Shown: one piece after another, positions 43,945 through 53,157 of the stretch
How the letters are laid out: every line of letters starts with the position of its first letter
Numbering within the stretch: the stretch's first letter is position 1
Origin: Anderseniella sp963759095
Lineage (GTDB): Bacteria > Pseudomonadota > Alphaproteobacteria > Rhizobiales > Aestuariivirgaceae
DNA: 64,000 bases
Reading direction: 5' to 3'
Assembly (NCBI GenBank): GCA_963759095.1
Contig: CAVWYF010000016.1
Span: 186,001 to 250,000 of the forward strand
The notes under the pieces: model-generated
Database searches by the model: none
The model's input: the letters and a program-made list of their open reading frames with translations, nothing else
What the model was told of the DNA's origin: nothing
Made by a program: the position numbers and the translations under genes

Positions 43945-46224
43945 ATGAAACTCCTGCACCGTTTCAAGGCCCTGCTACCCAACTCTCGTCGATCAGCGAA
44001 GATGTCTCGCCCAAAACGAGAGATTGTCTCCTGGTGGCTTGCTGCGTTTACGGCTGGCGTTCTCATGCTGGCGGTTGGCTACGCGGCAGATACAAAGCTT
44101 TTCATGCCTGGCCCGCTAACCTCCTCGCACAGCACGCTTGAGCAATGTTCAGATTGCCACTCAACTGTTTCGAAGGGCCAGTTCGGCTGGCTGCACGCGG
44201 TCTTTGCAACCGCGGACCCGCGCAAGGACAGCTCCTCCTGTTTGACCTGTCACAAAATGGGGGAAGAAGTTGCCCACAATCCCCACGGTCTCGAAATGTC
44301 GAAGCTTGACGCCTATGTGCGCGAGATCAAGGCGCAGTCGAGTGCAACGACACTGCCGGTCAAATCCCGGGTTCGCAAGGCTGTATTACCAGTCGACGCC
44401 ACTTTTCAAGATGGCGTGTTTTGCGCGACCTGTCACAAGGAACACCAGGGCGGGGACATCAAGCTGAAGGACATGGCAGATGCGCAATGTCACACCTGCC
44501 ACCAGGTTCAGTTTGAAAGCTTCAACGCCGATCATCCGGATTTTGACAAATACCCGTTCAGGCGAAGAACCCGGGTCAATTTCGATCACACCGGCCATTT
44601 CGGGAAACACTTCCCCGAGTGGAAGGCGAAGAAGGAAAACGCCGGTACGACACCGGAAACCTGTTCCGGCTGCCATACGGTAAGCGCCCAGGAAGGGCAT
44701 ATGAACGTCAAGCCGTTTGCCGAGAGTTGTGCCGCCTGTCATCTCGGGCAAATTGTCGGTGCCGAGCGGGCAACGGGTCCGAAGGGGGTCGCCATGCTTA
44801 TGCTGCCCGGTGTTGATGTTGCGACTTTCAGGGAGAAAAAAATTGACATCGGCCACTGGCCTGACGAGTCCGAGGCTGAGCTGAGCTCGTTGATGAAACT
44901 GCTGATCGGGCGCACCGCGGACGGCCGGAAAATACTGGCAGCCACGGATACGCTGGACCTGCTTGACCTGACCCAGGCGACACCGAAGCAGATTGCCCAG
45001 GTCGAGAAACTGGTATGGGAAGTCAAACACCTGTTCCATGCCCTCACCAACTCCGGAACTGCAGATATCCTGAAACAGCTGGGTTCCGACAAGCAAACGC
45101 CCCTCGATCAGCAACTGCTCACAAATCTCACAGCCAGCATGCCGCGGGATGTTCTCATAGGCGCCTTGCGAGACTGGTTGCCAAATCTTGGCGAGGAAAT
45201 CACCAAGAGAGGTGATGAAAAGCGGGCTGATGTGCCACCTGCCACAACGACCTCGGATGCGTCCGATAAGGTAAAAGTCGATGGAGCCAACTCCGATCAG
45301 ACGAAGAATGCCACGGTAGAACCAAAGCCGAATGCAGCGCCTGAAACGCAGGCTGGCCGCAAAAAACCGGCCGGACCTGTGTTGCTCGCGCAACAAACCG
45401 AACAATGGCGGGTCGATCCATTTGGCCGCTTGCTCAAAGGCAACCAACCGCCTGAGGAAGAGCTGGATGATGAGGCGGCTGATGAGCCAAGTGAAGCCGA
45501 CGAACCGGAAGATCAGGCGTCCGATGATGCAGACGCGTCGGACGATCAGGATCCCGTTGAGCCGGAAGAGTCCACAGCAGACGCGGAAACAGATACAGAC
45601 ACAGACGCTGATAGCGATGCCGAAGTATCAGCAGATAATGCAACAGAACCGCTCGAACTGGATACCGATGCTGAAAGCTGGGCACAGTTCGGCGGCTGGT
45701 ATCGGCAGGACTATACCATCCTGTACAAACCCACCGGGCATGCCGACACCTTCCTGAAGGCGTGGCTCGACTTTTCTGCAATCAGGTTCAGCAAATCTGA
45801 AGGCAACCTGGCAGCGTCGGTGTTCACGGAATTCACCGGAAAGGATGCACAAGGCCAGTGTACCAAGTGTCATAGTGTTGATGCGACAAAAGACCAGGCG
45901 CGGATCATGAAATGGACGCCTTCATCGACCAAGACCGGCGAAAGCCTGTTTACATCCTTCAGCCATGAACCGCATCTGGGTGTTGTGAGTGCACAAAAAG
46001 GCTGCCTGACCTGTCACGAAATGAGCGGAGCCAAGGGGTATCTGGATACCTACAAGGCGAATGACCCGAAAAAGTTCGTATCAAACTTCACGCCGGTGAA
46101 GAAAGAAACATGCGCATCATGTCATGGCAAGAAGGAGGTCCGTCAAGACTGTGTGCTGTGCCATAAATATCATGTGAACGACATCATCACACCGGTCATG
46201 CAGACCAAGATTCCAGAGAAATAG
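43945..46224 (+). CDS. Membrane-anchored decaheme c-type cytochrome with acidic linker
   Basis: A 759-residue cytochrome with an N-terminal membrane anchor (IVSWWLAAFTAGVLMLAVGYA). Ten CxxCH sites are seen. Six are in the first third (CSDCH, CLTCH, CATCH, CHTCH, CSGCH, CAACH) and four near the C-terminus (CTKCH, CLTCH, CASCH, CVLCH). Between them lie a helical haem-free region and a linker of about 75 residues dominated by Asp and Glu (for example ADAETDTDTDADSDAE). The two haem modules resemble cytochrome c3/c7-type folds. The ATG at 43945 follows the previous stop by 1 bp. It is probably the periplasmic electron collector of the system. Confidence 0.82.
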   Translation: MKLLHRFKALLPNSRRSAKMSRPKREIVSWWLAAFTAGVLMLAVGYAADTKLFMPGPLTSSHSTLEQCSDCHSTVSKGQFGWLHAVFATADPRKDSSSCLTCHKMGEEVAHNPHGLEMSKLDAYVREIKAQSSATTLPVKSRVRKAVLPVDATFQDGVFCATCHKEHQGGDIKLKDMADAQCHTCHQVQFESFNADHPDFDKYPFRRRTRVNFDHTGHFGKHFPEWKAKKENAGTTPETCSGCHTVSAQEGHMNVKPFAESCAACHLGQIVGAERATGPKGVAMLMLPGVDVATFREKKIDIGHWPDESEAELSSLMKLLIGRTADGRKILAATDTLDLLDLTQATPKQIAQVEKLVWEVKHLFHALTNSGTADILKQLGSDKQTPLDQQLLTNLTASMPRDVLIGALRDWLPNLGEEITKRGDEKRADVPPATTTSDASDKVKVDGANSDQTKNATVEPKPNAAPETQAGRKKPAGPVLLAQQTEQWRVDPFGRLLKGNQPPEEELDDEAADEPSEADEPEDQASDDADASDDQDPVEPEESTADAETDTDTDADSDAEVSADNATEPLELDTDAESWAQFGGWYRQDYTILYKPTGHADTFLKAWLDFSAIRFSKSEGNLAASVFTEFTGKDAQGQCTKCHSVDATKDQARIMKWTPSSTKTGESLFTSFSHEPHLGVVSAQKGCLTCHEMSGAKGYLDTYKANDPKKFVSNFTPVKKETCASCHGKKEVRQDCVLCHKYHVNDIITPVMQTKIPEK

Positions 46225-46346
46225 TGACAGCCATGACTTGGGCCGAAGCTGAAGCTGCTGACCGGTTCCTGCACGAGGCAAGGCAAAGTGAACCCATCAG
46301 GGTTTACGGTTAGAAATTACCAGATTTTTCCGAGAGATATGGTGGA

Positions 46347-47633
46347 TCACATATCCAGCACAAGATCGCTCTGGGGCTGCGCTACGCACGGCAGGCATTT
46401 GCCGGGAGGCGGCGTCTTTTCAGGCGTGCGCTCATACTCTACTTCGCCACCTTTCAGTGCAATTGCGCAAGTGCCGCAAACTCCCTGCCGGCAACCGCAG
46501 CGCGCCTTGATGCCGTTTGCCATGGCAAGTTCGAGAAGCGAACCGTCGCCGGGCACCCACTGCACTTTCTTTCCCGACCGGGCAAACTCGATCTGAAAAG
46601 CCTGTTCGGCTTTGTGCTCGCGTGGTTTTTCAAGTGTACCGGCTATCGTGGGAGAGGCCGGACCGAATGCCTCGAACCTGACATTGTCAGCAGGGATGCC
46701 GGTGTTTTCAAAACCCCTGGTGAGAGTGCTCATCATTGGTGCCGGGCCGCACAGGTAGATCTCACAATCCCTGCCTTCCAGAATGGGCCGAATAAGTTCT
46801 TCGGTAATGTGGCCTCTAAGGTGATAGTCGACTTTGTGCCGGCACGTATTGGTGGGCCGGCTGTAGGCGACGACCATGCGCAGGTTGTGCACCTGGCTTA
46901 CAACTTTTTGCAGATAATCATACATGGCATGCTCGGCCCGGTTGCGAACGCCGTAGAAGAGCCAGATTTCACGGTTTGACCTTGTCGCGATCAGCCAGTT
47001 CAACATGCTGAGAATTGGCGTGATGCCGACGCCGCCGGCAATCAGGATAACCGGTTTATCGGAGTTTTCCTCAAGGAAAAATGACCCCGCAGGCGCATAG
47101 ACATCGATAACCGACCCTGTTTGCAGATGGTTGTGGAAATAATCCGAAGACTGTCCAGGCGGGGTTCCCTCGGGCGCATCAACTGGCGGGTCCATTCTCT
47201 TGACTGTCACACGGTAACAATTTCTGGCAGCAGGGCTGTCGGAGAGGGAATAGCACCTGGTCACCGGTTCGGTTTCACCAGGGACAGGCACAGCGAAGGT
47301 AAGAAACTGTCCGGGCCTGAATGACGGAATTGATCTGCCGTCATTGGGCTCCAGGTAGAATGAGCAGATGTCCTGATTGAGGTTCTCATAAACCCGATTA
47401 ACGACGCGGAATTTTCGCTTGCCCTGCCACAGGAGTTCGGTTTTCTGCGGCTGGAGCTGACGGTCTTCGAAAACACCGGCCGTCACATGCCGAAACTGTG
47501 CGATGTATTGCTTCTCCTGCCGGGCGAACTGATATTTGCGGCCGGCAAAAGAAGCCACGCTGATTGCCGCGCGCATGGACGCGGCACCTGCCACCATAAT
47601 GCCTACGAGCTGGGTGAGTTCCGTCAATTCCAT
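46347..47633 (-). CDS. FAD/NAD(P)H oxidoreductase with C-terminal 2Fe-2S ferredoxin domain
   Basis: A 428-residue flavoprotein of the ferredoxin reductase family. It has an N-terminal hydrophobic segment (LVGIMVAGAASMRAAISVAS), an FAD-binding barrel (TRCYSLSDSP), an NAD-binding region (PVILIAGGVGITPILSMLNW, CEIYLCGPAPMMSTL) and a plant-type 2Fe-2S domain with CGCRQGVCGTC and CLPC. All are complete. Similar order is seen in Hcr-like reductases. It is the last gene of the minus-strand set and converges on the decaheme gene. It may link NADH to the haem proteins, though on which side of the membrane is unclear. Confidence 0.85.
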   Translation of the reverse strand: MELTELTQLVGIMVAGAASMRAAISVASFAGRKYQFARQEKQYIAQFRHVTAGVFEDRQLQPQKTELLWQGKRKFRVVNRVYENLNQDICSFYLEPNDGRSIPSFRPGQFLTFAVPVPGETEPVTRCYSLSDSPAARNCYRVTVKRMDPPVDAPEGTPPGQSSDYFHNHLQTGSVIDVYAPAGSFFLEENSDKPVILIAGGVGITPILSMLNWLIATRSNREIWLFYGVRNRAEHAMYDYLQKVVSQVHNLRMVVAYSRPTNTCRHKVDYHLRGHITEELIRPILEGRDCEIYLCGPAPMMSTLTRGFENTGIPADNVRFEAFGPASPTIAGTLEKPREHKAEQAFQIEFARSGKKVQWVPGDGSLLELAMANGIKARCGCRQGVCGTCAIALKGGEVEYERTPEKTPPPGKCLPCVAQPQSDLVLDM

Positions 47634-47681
47634 TGGTATTCCCTCTTCATTGTCTCGCAGTCGCGACCCTTCCGCGTGACG

Positions 47682-49265
47682 TCAGTAGACAAACTGAAAC
47701 TCTGCCCGGCCGCCGAAACCATCGTCGCCATCTTCATTGATCGTGTAAAAGGTCTCGAACGTCAGCTGGATGTGCTGGCCCACCGCCTGCTGCAACTGAG
47801 CCCCGAAGCCGAGGCTGTCAGAACCGTTACCGCTGAGATCGTGGCGTCCGGCGATTTCCAGGATCAGATTGCGGCGCTTGTCATCCCAAAATGCCTGATA
47901 ACCGATAGCCCCGCCAACAACGCTGTCGGAGGTGAACGGATCGATCTCGGCGAGATAATTGCCCAGGTTAGGAGACGCAAACAGAATACCGGTATTGGCA
48001 AGCGGTCCACCGACAATGGCTTCCCGGCCGGCTTGGGTGAAATTGCCCAGGCCCAAGAAGGAATTGACGTAGACGATGTCGTCGGAGCCTGTCACGGTTT
48101 TCGATATCTCGGATGAAAGAAGGGTTCCCGTACCAACTACGTTGCCCTCAATCTCGTCTTCGAGAGCAATTGACGTGTTGGCCCGAAATGCAGTGCTGAT
48201 GCCACCAAGTGCGGGCAAGCGCTGGATGGCCGAGACGCCGAAATAAAGGCCGTCGCCATTACCCTCATCGTCGACGTAAACCATGTCGTAGTTAAATGTG
48301 CTGATATGTGTATCGGCGGCGATGAACAGTCCAAACATGTTTGCGTCGTTGCCGGGGCGGCCGGAATCATTGCGATTAAGCCGGTTCCAGCCATACATTG
48401 CTGATATGCGAAGGTTGGATGTGCCGGGGAACGGGATATTGTTGCGGACAAACCCGACCGCATCGATCGTATCGTTTATCAGAATGCCTTCCTGGAATAT
48501 GACCGGTTGACGCCCCACAGTGAATCCCAGATCAATCGGCAGTTGCCCCTGTCGGTCCAGGTTCGGGAACAGGCTTCCCAGGTCACCTTCAAAAAACAGG
48601 GTTTCCACGTTGAAGTCGAACTCATCGTTAAATCCCTCATTGTCACCGTCGAATGTGTACCGCGTGAACTTGTTCGGCCGGTTGTTGTCGGTGGTACGCA
48701 GCCCCAACAAGATCTTTTCGGTTCCGGTGAGCTGAAGGTTGGCGAACAGATCAAGCCGATTGGCGATCTCGGTTTCGCGTCCGTTGGGCCCGCCATTGTC
48801 AAATGACTGAAACGCGGTTCGGTTGATCATGTACGCCCATAGTCTGGGTTGCCAGACGGCACCTATGTAGGGAATTTCAAATCCGGGATGCAGGTTACCT
48901 GTATCGAGAAAGCCGTTGCCAAGTTCGTATAAAAGCTTTGGCCTGGAGGGAAGCCGGTCCTCTTCCTTTTCTGACTTTTCTGTTTTGAACTCGATGTATT
49001 CGTCTTTCAGGCTCGCAACCTCGCTCCTGTCACCCAGTGGCCAGATGGCGCTGTACCAGTGTTCACCTGAACGCTCCGACGGCTCACCGCCCGCCGGTGT
49101 TATCAGCGGGTCTCCCTTGTTTTCCGCCGTCACATTGTGCTGGTAATTTTTCCTGCTCAGCTCGGTTGCCGTGGCTGAGATTGAATACAGGATACCGGGA
49201 GTCAGGACGGTCAGCATCAGCAGCGTGCTTCGCGAAAATCCCGTGAAATGAGTCACGTTCTTCAT
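47682..49265 (-). CDS. Outer-membrane beta-barrel protein
   Basis: A 527-residue protein with a signal peptide (STLLMLTVLTPGILYSISAT) and alternating hydrophobic strands with aromatic girdles, ending in FQFVY, which fits an outer-membrane sorting end. Typical strand segments are PRLWAYMINRTAFQSFD, ISAMYGWNRLNRND and IQLTFETFYTINEDGD. No porin family is recognised with confidence. It lies between a pentaheme cytochrome and a flavin reductase. In porin-cytochrome conduits, a barrel of this kind holds a multihaem cytochrome across the outer membrane; here that is only inference. Confidence 0.7.
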   Translation of the reverse strand: MKNVTHFTGFSRSTLLMLTVLTPGILYSISATATELSRKNYQHNVTAENKGDPLITPAGGEPSERSGEHWYSAIWPLGDRSEVASLKDEYIEFKTEKSEKEEDRLPSRPKLLYELGNGFLDTGNLHPGFEIPYIGAVWQPRLWAYMINRTAFQSFDNGGPNGRETEIANRLDLFANLQLTGTEKILLGLRTTDNNRPNKFTRYTFDGDNEGFNDEFDFNVETLFFEGDLGSLFPNLDRQGQLPIDLGFTVGRQPVIFQEGILINDTIDAVGFVRNNIPFPGTSNLRISAMYGWNRLNRNDSGRPGNDANMFGLFIAADTHISTFNYDMVYVDDEGNGDGLYFGVSAIQRLPALGGISTAFRANTSIALEDEIEGNVVGTGTLLSSEISKTVTGSDDIVYVNSFLGLGNFTQAGREAIVGGPLANTGILFASPNLGNYLAEIDPFTSDSVVGGAIGYQAFWDDKRRNLILEIAGRHDLSGNGSDSLGFGAQLQQAVGQHIQLTFETFYTINEDGDDGFGGRAEFQFVY

Positions 49266-49344
49266 TGATGTTGCCTGCTCCGTTTCAGTCTTTTTTTGGT
49301 TTGATATGCACGAGAGAAGATCTCCGCTGATTGCCGCTGAACTG

Positions 49345-51684
49345 TTACTTGACCTGCGGGTCTGCTATCCGCGGGCGACGGGCCGGAACCGGAATGCCAG
49401 GGACCGCGTTAGTGGGAGCCACGTTACTGCCGGGAACCACCGCTCCGAACGAGGCGGCTGGAGCCAGCAAGACGGGTCCGGATCCGGAATTCGAAACACT
49501 GGCGCCCAGGGTTACTTCTTTCTTCCAGAGCATCTGGGCTCCGGCAATCAACTCGTTGCCGACTTCGCGAGGCGTCATGTGGAAGTCGAAGCCAACGCTT
49601 TGAATGCTGGTGATGAGATTTATCGGCACGGCTTGCGCCATCAGCTTGACGGTTGCCTTGTAAGGTCCATTTCCGGTCAGCTTGCTGCTGTCGACGCTGT
49701 ACGAAGCCCAGCGATGGCCGTTTGGCTCAATACCCTTCTTGTGGTTGCGTTCCGTGGATGGTTCGCCGCTGAAAACAAGCGATGTTGTCGACGGCAATAC
49801 GCGGGGCAGGGCAAACTGCGGGAACGGTATCGGAATGACGTGCTCGATTTCGCCACCACGTCCGTTCTGGGTGACAAAGATCGACTGCAGACTGAACAAC
49901 TGGCTGTCGAGTTTGGCCTTGCCGGCATGAACGAAAGAGGAATGTCCGTCTCTGAGGTCGCCATTGGCATCCCTGTCACCGGAGAGGAAGACAACCTTGC
50001 CATCGCGGTCGGTAACGGTGACCTGGAGCCATACCAGGCGCTCACCTGTGAAACCGGTCGGCACATTGTGGCCGTCGGTGCCATTGCGAACCTTGACCCG
50101 GAAAGCGAGGCCGCCCACATCGGCGCGATCCACAATCACGTCGTCAAGTTTGTATCCGTTGCGCAGGACCTCAAGACGCGCCCGCTTGGCAAACTCGAGC
50201 AACTCGAACTGGTCCTTGAGAATTTCCCGTGCATCATAGCGGTCGTCAACTGACTGCCACGGTTTGGGGAACTTGTATCCGGCAGGAACTGCGTTTTCAA
50301 ACTTGTCGGTGCCCCAGCCTTCCTTGTGCTTGAATTGCAGCCATTCGCGCATGGTCTTGAACTCGGCTGCCTTTTGATTGTGCGGGAATATACCGGGGTG
50401 AACGATCGGGTAATCGGGGCCGGAGAACAGATGACGTGTCAGCTTCCGTGATTTGGTCGGAACGTCGCCGATAACTGCAGCCGGTCCTTCAGCATAACCT
50501 GAGGCCTTGCCTTCGATCTTGCCCATATGACAATCCTGGCAGGTAACACCTTTGGCTGCTGCAGGTGACATGCGGTATTCACTGAAGGCCTCTTCAAGCC
50601 GGAAGCCGTTGAACAGGGTCACATCATGGCAACTGCCGCAGAATGTCGATGCCTTGATGGGGGCGAACACCTTGGCTTCATTATGAATTTTGCGCCCCGG
50701 CTCTTTCTCGTCGGTGACGACACGGAACTTCTCGGGCTTGTCGAGCACCTGCTTGACACCGCTGTTACCCTCAGGACCAAAAACCGGAGCCGTCAATCCG
50801 CCTTCGACCAGCGCCAGGCGACCGCTAACCTTGTTGTAGGCCTTGTTGATGCGGTGGCAGACGACACAGGTAATTCCCTCACGCGAGGTGGGGTGGCGGT
50901 CAAGATTTGATTCGAACGTGCTCTCACCGAGATTTGCGCCTACCGGGCTGTGACAGCGCAGGCAAAAGTCGCCATTTGAGCCATTGCTCAGTTCATTGAT
51001 CTTGTTGTTGAGAGACAGGTAGATCGGGCTGATCTGGGCATAAGCGTGCTGGGAGACCGACCATTCCTTGTAGTGCTTGGGATGGCAAATTCCGCAGGTC
51101 GCCGCCGCAGGATAACGGTTCTCGACAAACAACTGCACGTGTTCCTCAGCGGCGGTAAGGGTTTTCTTGTCCTTGTCGTCCTTGCCGGCTGTTTTTTCGG
51201 TGGCGGGCTGTTTTTCCTCGGGCTCTGCTACTTCGCGGTCCGGTTCGGACTTGTTGTCCTGTTGGGGTTTGTTGCTTTTTGCGCCAAGCGCTTTTTCGGC
51301 TTCGATGAGCAGGTCGTCGGTCTGGTCCGACTTGCCTGTCGTATTGGCCTGGGCCAGTTGAATCTTGCCATGCGGCGATTTCATATTCAACTCAGACAGG
51401 TACTTCTGCAGTTCGGCCGTGGCCGGTGACGCGCTGCCGGTCACCGGGGGATGATTGGGCGCCTTCTGCTTCAGCTCGGCAAGGTAGTTTTGCAACTGCG
51501 CCGATACTGGTGACACGTTGACGGCAGCTGAGGGACTATCAAGGGGGGGATGTCCTGCAGGCAGGGATAATCGTGTGTCCGCCTGGGCATCACTGACAAA
51601 TGGAAGTAAACCTTGGTCGTGAACAACTCCAACACCGGGTACGACCAGACATGCCGCAACGAGGGCACCTAACAACTTCCTCAC
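49345..51684 (-). CDS. Pentaheme c-type cytochrome with repeated N-terminal motif
   Basis: A 779-residue exported protein with a signal peptide (LLGALVAACLVVPGVGVV). Residues 60-105 contain two copies of a motif of the form SAQLQNYLAELKQKAP / TAELQKYLSELNMKSP. A charged linker rich in Lys, Glu and Asp follows (about 115-180). Five CxxCH sites follow at about C197 (CGICH), C241 (CLRCH), C273 (CVVCH), C349 (CGSCH) and C382 (CQDCH), in the c554/NrfB-like arrangement. The last 300 residues form a haem-free beta-rich domain. It heads the minus-strand set, 79 bp before the barrel gene. Confidence 0.82.
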   Translation of the reverse strand: MRKLLGALVAACLVVPGVGVVHDQGLLPFVSDAQADTRLSLPAGHPPLDSPSAAVNVSPVSAQLQNYLAELKQKAPNHPPVTGSASPATAELQKYLSELNMKSPHGKIQLAQANTTGKSDQTDDLLIEAEKALGAKSNKPQQDNKSEPDREVAEPEEKQPATEKTAGKDDKDKKTLTAAEEHVQLFVENRYPAAATCGICHPKHYKEWSVSQHAYAQISPIYLSLNNKINELSNGSNGDFCLRCHSPVGANLGESTFESNLDRHPTSREGITCVVCHRINKAYNKVSGRLALVEGGLTAPVFGPEGNSGVKQVLDKPEKFRVVTDEKEPGRKIHNEAKVFAPIKASTFCGSCHDVTLFNGFRLEEAFSEYRMSPAAAKGVTCQDCHMGKIEGKASGYAEGPAAVIGDVPTKSRKLTRHLFSGPDYPIVHPGIFPHNQKAAEFKTMREWLQFKHKEGWGTDKFENAVPAGYKFPKPWQSVDDRYDAREILKDQFELLEFAKRARLEVLRNGYKLDDVIVDRADVGGLAFRVKVRNGTDGHNVPTGFTGERLVWLQVTVTDRDGKVVFLSGDRDANGDLRDGHSSFVHAGKAKLDSQLFSLQSIFVTQNGRGGEIEHVIPIPFPQFALPRVLPSTTSLVFSGEPSTERNHKKGIEPNGHRWASYSVDSSKLTGNGPYKATVKLMAQAVPINLITSIQSVGFDFHMTPREVGNELIAGAQMLWKKEVTLGASVSNSGSGPVLLAPAASFGAVVPGSNVAPTNAVPGIPVPARRPRIADPQVK

Positions 51685-51978
51685 TTATACACCCCTTAAT
51701 GCCGCCGGTTATCATCACCCCTAAAGTCGCCGCCTGTCATTCGGGATCTGGTTAACAGATGATTAAAGGTTGGCAGTCGTTCCGGACCAGAATTTGGCCG
51801 GTACCTGTCATAAATGCGGTGATTCCGTGTGAATTGTGGCCGCCCTTACAGGTTGCATCAGGCTTCCTCAATTCGCCCGTGTATAGGTGCCGGGCGAGTT
51901 GCATCAACCATCACAGATTTTGAAAAGTAGAACATCCGCTGCCGGTAAAAATCAGTGAGAAACGACGAGCACAGCAGT
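51685..51978. other. Intergenic region upstream of the pentaheme gene, with hairpin
   Basis: No gene is seen. A 10 bp stem with one mismatch (51870-51879 with 51891-51900, CGCCCG...CGGGCG) may end transcription of the hydratase gene, though no T-run follows. GTTGCATCA occurs twice (51852-51860 and 51898-51906), flanking it. Confidence 0.45.
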
Positions 51979-52797
51979 CTATACTTCTGGCCGAACATTG
52001 TTACCTATTTGTAATGTTACTTCACCCAGTTGCTCGACTGTGTACGTGTAGCTGTCACCGGGAACCGGAAACCGGGTTTTTAGTGCGCTGCCGGTCATGA
52101 CTATTTCTCCAGCCAGTAACGTGCGTCCGCGACCTGCCAGATGGTTTGTGACCCAGGCAAGGCCGTTGAGCGGATGGCCGAGGGCATTGCCGGTGTTGCC
52201 GCTGTCGAGCGATTCTCCGTTCAATTTCACCATGCCGGCAAGATTGCCAAGATCGATGCGCTGCCAGCGTTCAACCGGCGCACCCAGAACCACGCCGCCA
52301 CACCAGCACCTGTCGGTCAAAATAGACCTGGCATCAAGATCGCTGTAATCCGCGTTGCGATCCTCAATGATCTCGAAAGCCGGCATCGCAGACTTCACAA
52401 ACCCGGAGATAGACTTGCTGTCAAAAGGTGCGGCATTCATGGGCACGTCTTCACCGATTTCCAACGCGATCTCAAACTCAACACCAATGCGGATGAAGTC
52501 TGCGTGGTTTGCGACATGCGGCGAGCGATGAATCGTGTTTGCGAATATGCTCCCGTAGACAGGTTGGTCCACACCGCACAATTTCTGGATTTCAGGTGAG
52601 GTGACCGCAATCTTGTGGCCCGCGACCGGCCCGGCTTCGCCCTCTGTCTGCATGATACGGTAAAGCGCATCCTGGATGTCATAGGCTGTGTCGAGCGATC
52701 CAGGCTGATCATCTCCGCGCAGCGGTTTGAACCGCTCGCGCCGAATGTTTGCCTCATATATTTTTCGCGCAACGGCTTCGGTCTGTTGCTGATCCAT
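51979..52797 (-). CDS. 2-keto-4-pentenoate hydratase / fumarylacetoacetase-fold protein
   Basis: A 272-residue soluble protein of the MhpD/DmpE-like hydratase group. Visible segments are DIQDALYRIMQTEGEAGPVAG, SIFANTIHRSP, VEFEIALEIGEDVP (acidic metal ligands), MPAFEIIEDRNADYSDLDA and VMTGSALKTRFPVPGDSY. The ATG at 52797 is preferred (AGGACGACCAC before it; the family N-terminus DQQQTEAVARKIYEAN); the ORF is open to 52968. It would act on an unsaturated keto acid from aromatic or sugar-acid breakdown. A LysR gene and a TRAP transporter follow, so it may process the imported substrate. Confidence 0.8.
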   Translation of the reverse strand: MDQQQTEAVARKIYEANIRRERFKPLRGDDQPGSLDTAYDIQDALYRIMQTEGEAGPVAGHKIAVTSPEIQKLCGVDQPVYGSIFANTIHRSPHVANHADFIRIGVEFEIALEIGEDVPMNAAPFDSKSISGFVKSAMPAFEIIEDRNADYSDLDARSILTDRCWCGGVVLGAPVERWQRIDLGNLAGMVKLNGESLDSGNTGNALGHPLNGLAWVTNHLAGRGRTLLAGEIVMTGSALKTRFPVPGDSYTYTVEQLGEVTLQIGNNVRPEV

Positions 52798-53157
52798 GTG
52801 GTCGTCCTGCCATTGCACATACGTCACCGCGCATGCGTCAGGTAAGTTGGCGTCAGCATCGTTGCCGGACAGGCCGGTTTCTGCAAATTTCATTGCACCT
52901 GAAACCGAAGCTGACTTTGTGATGTTTAACCATCCAGGCAGCAAGGGCAAGGTTGTCAGATCAGGCAATCACCAGTTGTGCCTGCTCGTATGCCGGCCAG
53001 CCCAGCGACCTGCTTGGTATCACTGTCGAGCCCAATAGTGACCGGGGACAGAACTCCATGACCGAAAACCCTGCGGAACTGCGCCAACCGGAAGTAAGCG
53101 AACAACTGACCACAGTTGGGCTGTGACGACATTGCAGACTTTGCGCACGCTGTAAGC

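Noticed and set aside
44386..45447. 353-codon ORF antisense to the decaheme gene
   Set aside because: The sense strand has ten haem motifs in frame; the antisense ORF shows no family features.
49306..50253. 315-codon plus-strand ORF over the pentaheme gene 3' end
   Set aside because: The minus-strand cytochrome is continuous through this part with a normal C-terminal domain.
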